Source of the DNA: Brevibacterium moorei
GTDB taxonomy: Bacteria; Actinomycetota; Actinomycetes; Actinomycetales; Brevibacteriaceae
Assembly (NCBI RefSeq): GCF_024580735.1
Contig: NZ_JANIJX010000001.1
Coordinates: 292,687-356,686, forward strand
Length of the DNA stretch: 64,000 bases
Direction of reading: 5' to 3'
The notes beneath the pieces are model-generated. The model ran no database searches. It worked only from the letters and a program-made list of their open reading frames with translations, and had not been told where the DNA came from. The stretch's first letter is position 1; every line of letters begins with the position of its first letter. Shown here in pieces: positions 62,635-64,000 of this stretch. The position numbers and the translations under genes were made by a program.

Positions 62635-63456
62635 ATGCGGGCTCATGACGGCCTAGAACTACCGGAGATCGGACTCGGAACATACAAGCTGCGAGGCAGC
62701 CAAGGCGCCCGCGCGGTGATCTCGGCGTTGGAGAACGGATACCGCCTTCTCGACTCGGCGTTCAACTACGAGAACGAGGGCGCGATCGGACGCGCCATCC
62801 GTGCCAGCCAGGTACCACGCGACCAGATCATCGTGACCTCGAAACTCCCCGGGCGCCACCATGCACGGGACCAGGTGGAGTACACCGTCGAGGAATCGGT
62901 CATGCGCACGGGCTTGGACCACATCGACCTCTACCTGATTCACTGGCCCAACCCGCTCGAAGACCTCTACGTCCAGGCTTGGCAAGGACTCATCAGCGCG
63001 CAGGAACGCGGGCTCGTCAAGCACATCGGAGTCTCCAACTTCCTGCCGGAACACATCGAGCGGCTACAACGTGAAACGGGCGTGCTGCCCGCAGTCAATC
63101 AGATCGAGCTGCATCCGTACTTCCCTCAGGTCGACGAGCTGCGGTGGAACGCCGACCACGGAATCATCACAGAGGCGTGGTCACCGGTGGGGCGGGGAAA
63201 CGACCTCAAGTCAGCGGCTCCGGTGGTCGCTGCGGCCACGGCACACGGCGCCACGCCCACACAAATCCTCCTTGCATGGCATCTGGCGATTGGATCGCTG
63301 CCACTCCCGAAGTCGGCTAACTCCTCGCGCCAAGCGGAGAATCTCGCAGCCGCACAAGTCGAGCTCACTCCGGCAGAGGTAGAAGCGATCACCGCACTGG
63401 GCCGGCCCGACGGCCGTTTGAAGGACCAGGACCCCCGCCGCTACCAGGAGTTCTGA
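62635..63456 (+). CDS. Aldo/keto reductase
   Basis: A 273-residue NADPH-dependent reductase of the AKR5-like group (2,5-diketo-gluconate reductase family). The catalytic tetrad is complete: D40, Y45, K70 and H103. IHWPNP, GVSNFLPEHIERL and the C-terminal LPLPKSANSSRQAEN cofactor region are typical. Cytoplasmic; substrate unknown. AAAGGA lies 7-8 nt before the ATG. Confidence 0.92.
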   Translation: MRAHDGLELPEIGLGTYKLRGSQGARAVISALENGYRLLDSAFNYENEGAIGRAIRASQVPRDQIIVTSKLPGRHHARDQVEYTVEESVMRTGLDHIDLYLIHWPNPLEDLYVQAWQGLISAQERGLVKHIGVSNFLPEHIERLQRETGVLPAVNQIELHPYFPQVDELRWNADHGIITEAWSPVGRGNDLKSAAPVVAAATAHGATPTQILLAWHLAIGSLPLPKSANSSRQAENLAAAQVELTPAEVEAITALGRPDGRLKDQDPRRYQEF

Positions 63457-63474
63457 ACCACCGTTCACCTCTAC

Positions 63475-63558
63475 CGGGGTGTGGCTCCACTCGTGCACGT
63501 GTGGCAGCAAAACACACGCGTCCTACCACCACCAGTGCACGAGTGAAACCACACCCCG
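63475..63558. repeat. Large inverted repeat beyond the rRNA operon
   Basis: 23-nt arms (63475-63497 and 63536-63558) are complementary apart from an internal 3-nt mismatch and enclose a 38-nt loop. It lies between the end of the aldo/keto reductase gene and the 5S rRNA, facing both. Confidence 0.65.
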
Positions 63559-63579
63559 AAAAACACCCCCGTGAATGCA

Positions 63580-63652
63580 CTGATGGTCCCCCAGCGAGCA
63601 CACCCACACGGGGTGGCTACAAGCCAGAAGACCATCAGATATTCAAAAAAAA
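63580..63652 (-). terminator. rRNA operon 3' region: U-run after 5S and second hairpin
   Basis: On the minus strand the 5S 3' end is followed at once by eight U residues (63645-63652), so the terminal 5S helix plus this run looks like an intrinsic terminator. A further hairpin with perfect 9-bp arms (63630-63638 with 63580-63588) and an inner stem follows. Confidence 0.55.
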
Positions 63653-63768
63653 TGCGGCGGTGACCTACTCTCCCACACACTCCCGCATGCAGTACCATCA
63701 GCGCAATCGGGCTTAGCTTCCGGGTTCGGAAAGGGACCGGGCGTTTCCCCAACGCTCTCACCACCGCA
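63653..63768 (-). rRNA. rrf: 5S ribosomal RNA
   Basis: About 116 nt. The minus strand reads GCGGTGGTGAGAGCG at its 5' side, then the invariant TTCCGAACCCGGAAGCTAAG, GATGGTACTGCA and GGGAGAGTAGG, and closes with CCGCCGC pairing to the 5' end. Ends are accurate to about 3 nt. Confidence 0.94.
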
Positions 63769-63947
63769 AAACCACAGAACAACACACACCATACGTGTAC
63801 GTCACTGGATCGTGCAGTGAAACTAGTAGACGTGAACACCAACCCCACACAGGGGCCATGCATACTCTTACGCTCGTTGTTGTAACTCGTGTTACCCAAC
63901 CCACCACACACCCCTACAAAACCACAGTCGCACCGAGTCGTGTTGTT
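63769..63947 (-). other. 23S-5S internal transcribed spacer
   Basis: About 180 nt with no tRNA and no open reading frame of note. It should hold RNase III processing stems that pair outside the two rRNAs; I cannot define them exactly. Confidence 0.6.
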
Positions 63948-64000
63948 TGGGTGAGTGAACGGTGTATTAGTACCAGTCAGCTCCACGAATCACTCCGCTT
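63948..64000 (-). rRNA. rrl: 23S ribosomal RNA, 3' end only
   Basis: The minus strand reads GAGCTGACTGGTACTAAT followed by the CACCG segment, the conserved last part of 23S rRNA. Only the final 50-55 nt lie in the window; the mature 3' end is uncertain by several bases. Confidence 0.88.

Noticed and set aside
63769..63947. tRNA in the 23S-5S spacer
   Set aside because: No cloverleaf or T-arm consensus on the minus strand.
1..64000. CRISPR arrays, insertion sequences or prophage genes
   Set aside because: No regularly spaced repeats, transposase genes or phage structural genes were seen on either strand.

Overview
The window is GC-rich chromosomal DNA from an actinobacterium. The right half (about 40,096 to 61,626, all on the minus strand) carries the conserved order HAD phosphatase, small protein, tlyA, NAD kinase, recN, steA-like, mctB-like, glycosyltransferase, pyrG, NUDIX, xerD, parA, scpA, scpB, pseudouridine synthase, tyrA, cmk, der. 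Apart from tyrA this is the M. tuberculosis Rv1691-Rv1713 order. A tyrA gene between the pseudouridine synthase and cmk is, from memory, typical of Micrococcales, so I would guess that order; the genus cannot be fixed from the sequence.

Left part (1-19,237): the 5' part of a class II DAHP synthase, a gcvH-FHA-bifunctional nuclease cluster, a tRNA-Pro(GGG), then mostly single genes. These are an SDR oxidoreductase, ZapE ATPase, ion channel, calcium/sodium antiporter, Cof-type HAD, RraA-like protein, tyrosine phosphatase, MFS exporter, carboxylesterase, adenine phosphoribosyltransferase, OpgC-like membrane acyltransferase, GNAT, a complete TRAP transporter operon (dctQ-dctM-dctP) and a MATE exporter. 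At least ten genes in the window, nine of them here, have a TANNNT -10 box ending 6 or 7 nt before the start codon and no Shine-Dalgarno sequence, so they are probably read from leaderless mRNAs.

Middle part (19,262-40,028): a carboxylic-acid uptake and acyl-CoA island. A minus-strand arm encodes an SDR, an acyl-CoA dehydrogenase, a FabG-like reductase, a thiolase, three AMP-forming acyl-CoA ligases and a single-chain biotin-dependent acyl-CoA carboxylase. A divergent plus-strand arm encodes three tandem paralogous Leu/Ile/Val-type binding lipoproteins, LivH, LivM, LivG, LivF and a TetR regulator. Import, CoA activation, oxidation, thiolysis and carboxylation could form one route, with TetR as local regulator. 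A 16-bp sequence, AATGAACRAACGTTYG, occurs between the -35 and -10 of the promoter inside the ligase genes and again in the divergent intergenic region, which also holds a separate 26-bp near-perfect palindrome next to the transporter promoter.

Right part: the core cluster above contains many 1-11 nt overlaps between neighbouring genes. At its upstream end is a 697-residue protein with a long Arg/Asp/Gly-rich disordered region, a helical TPR-like domain and an acidic tail. A Sir2 deacylase and an aldo/keto reductase diverge from promoters whose -10 boxes overlap on opposite strands. The window ends in the distal part of an rRNA operon (minus strand): 5S rRNA and the last bases of 23S rRNA.
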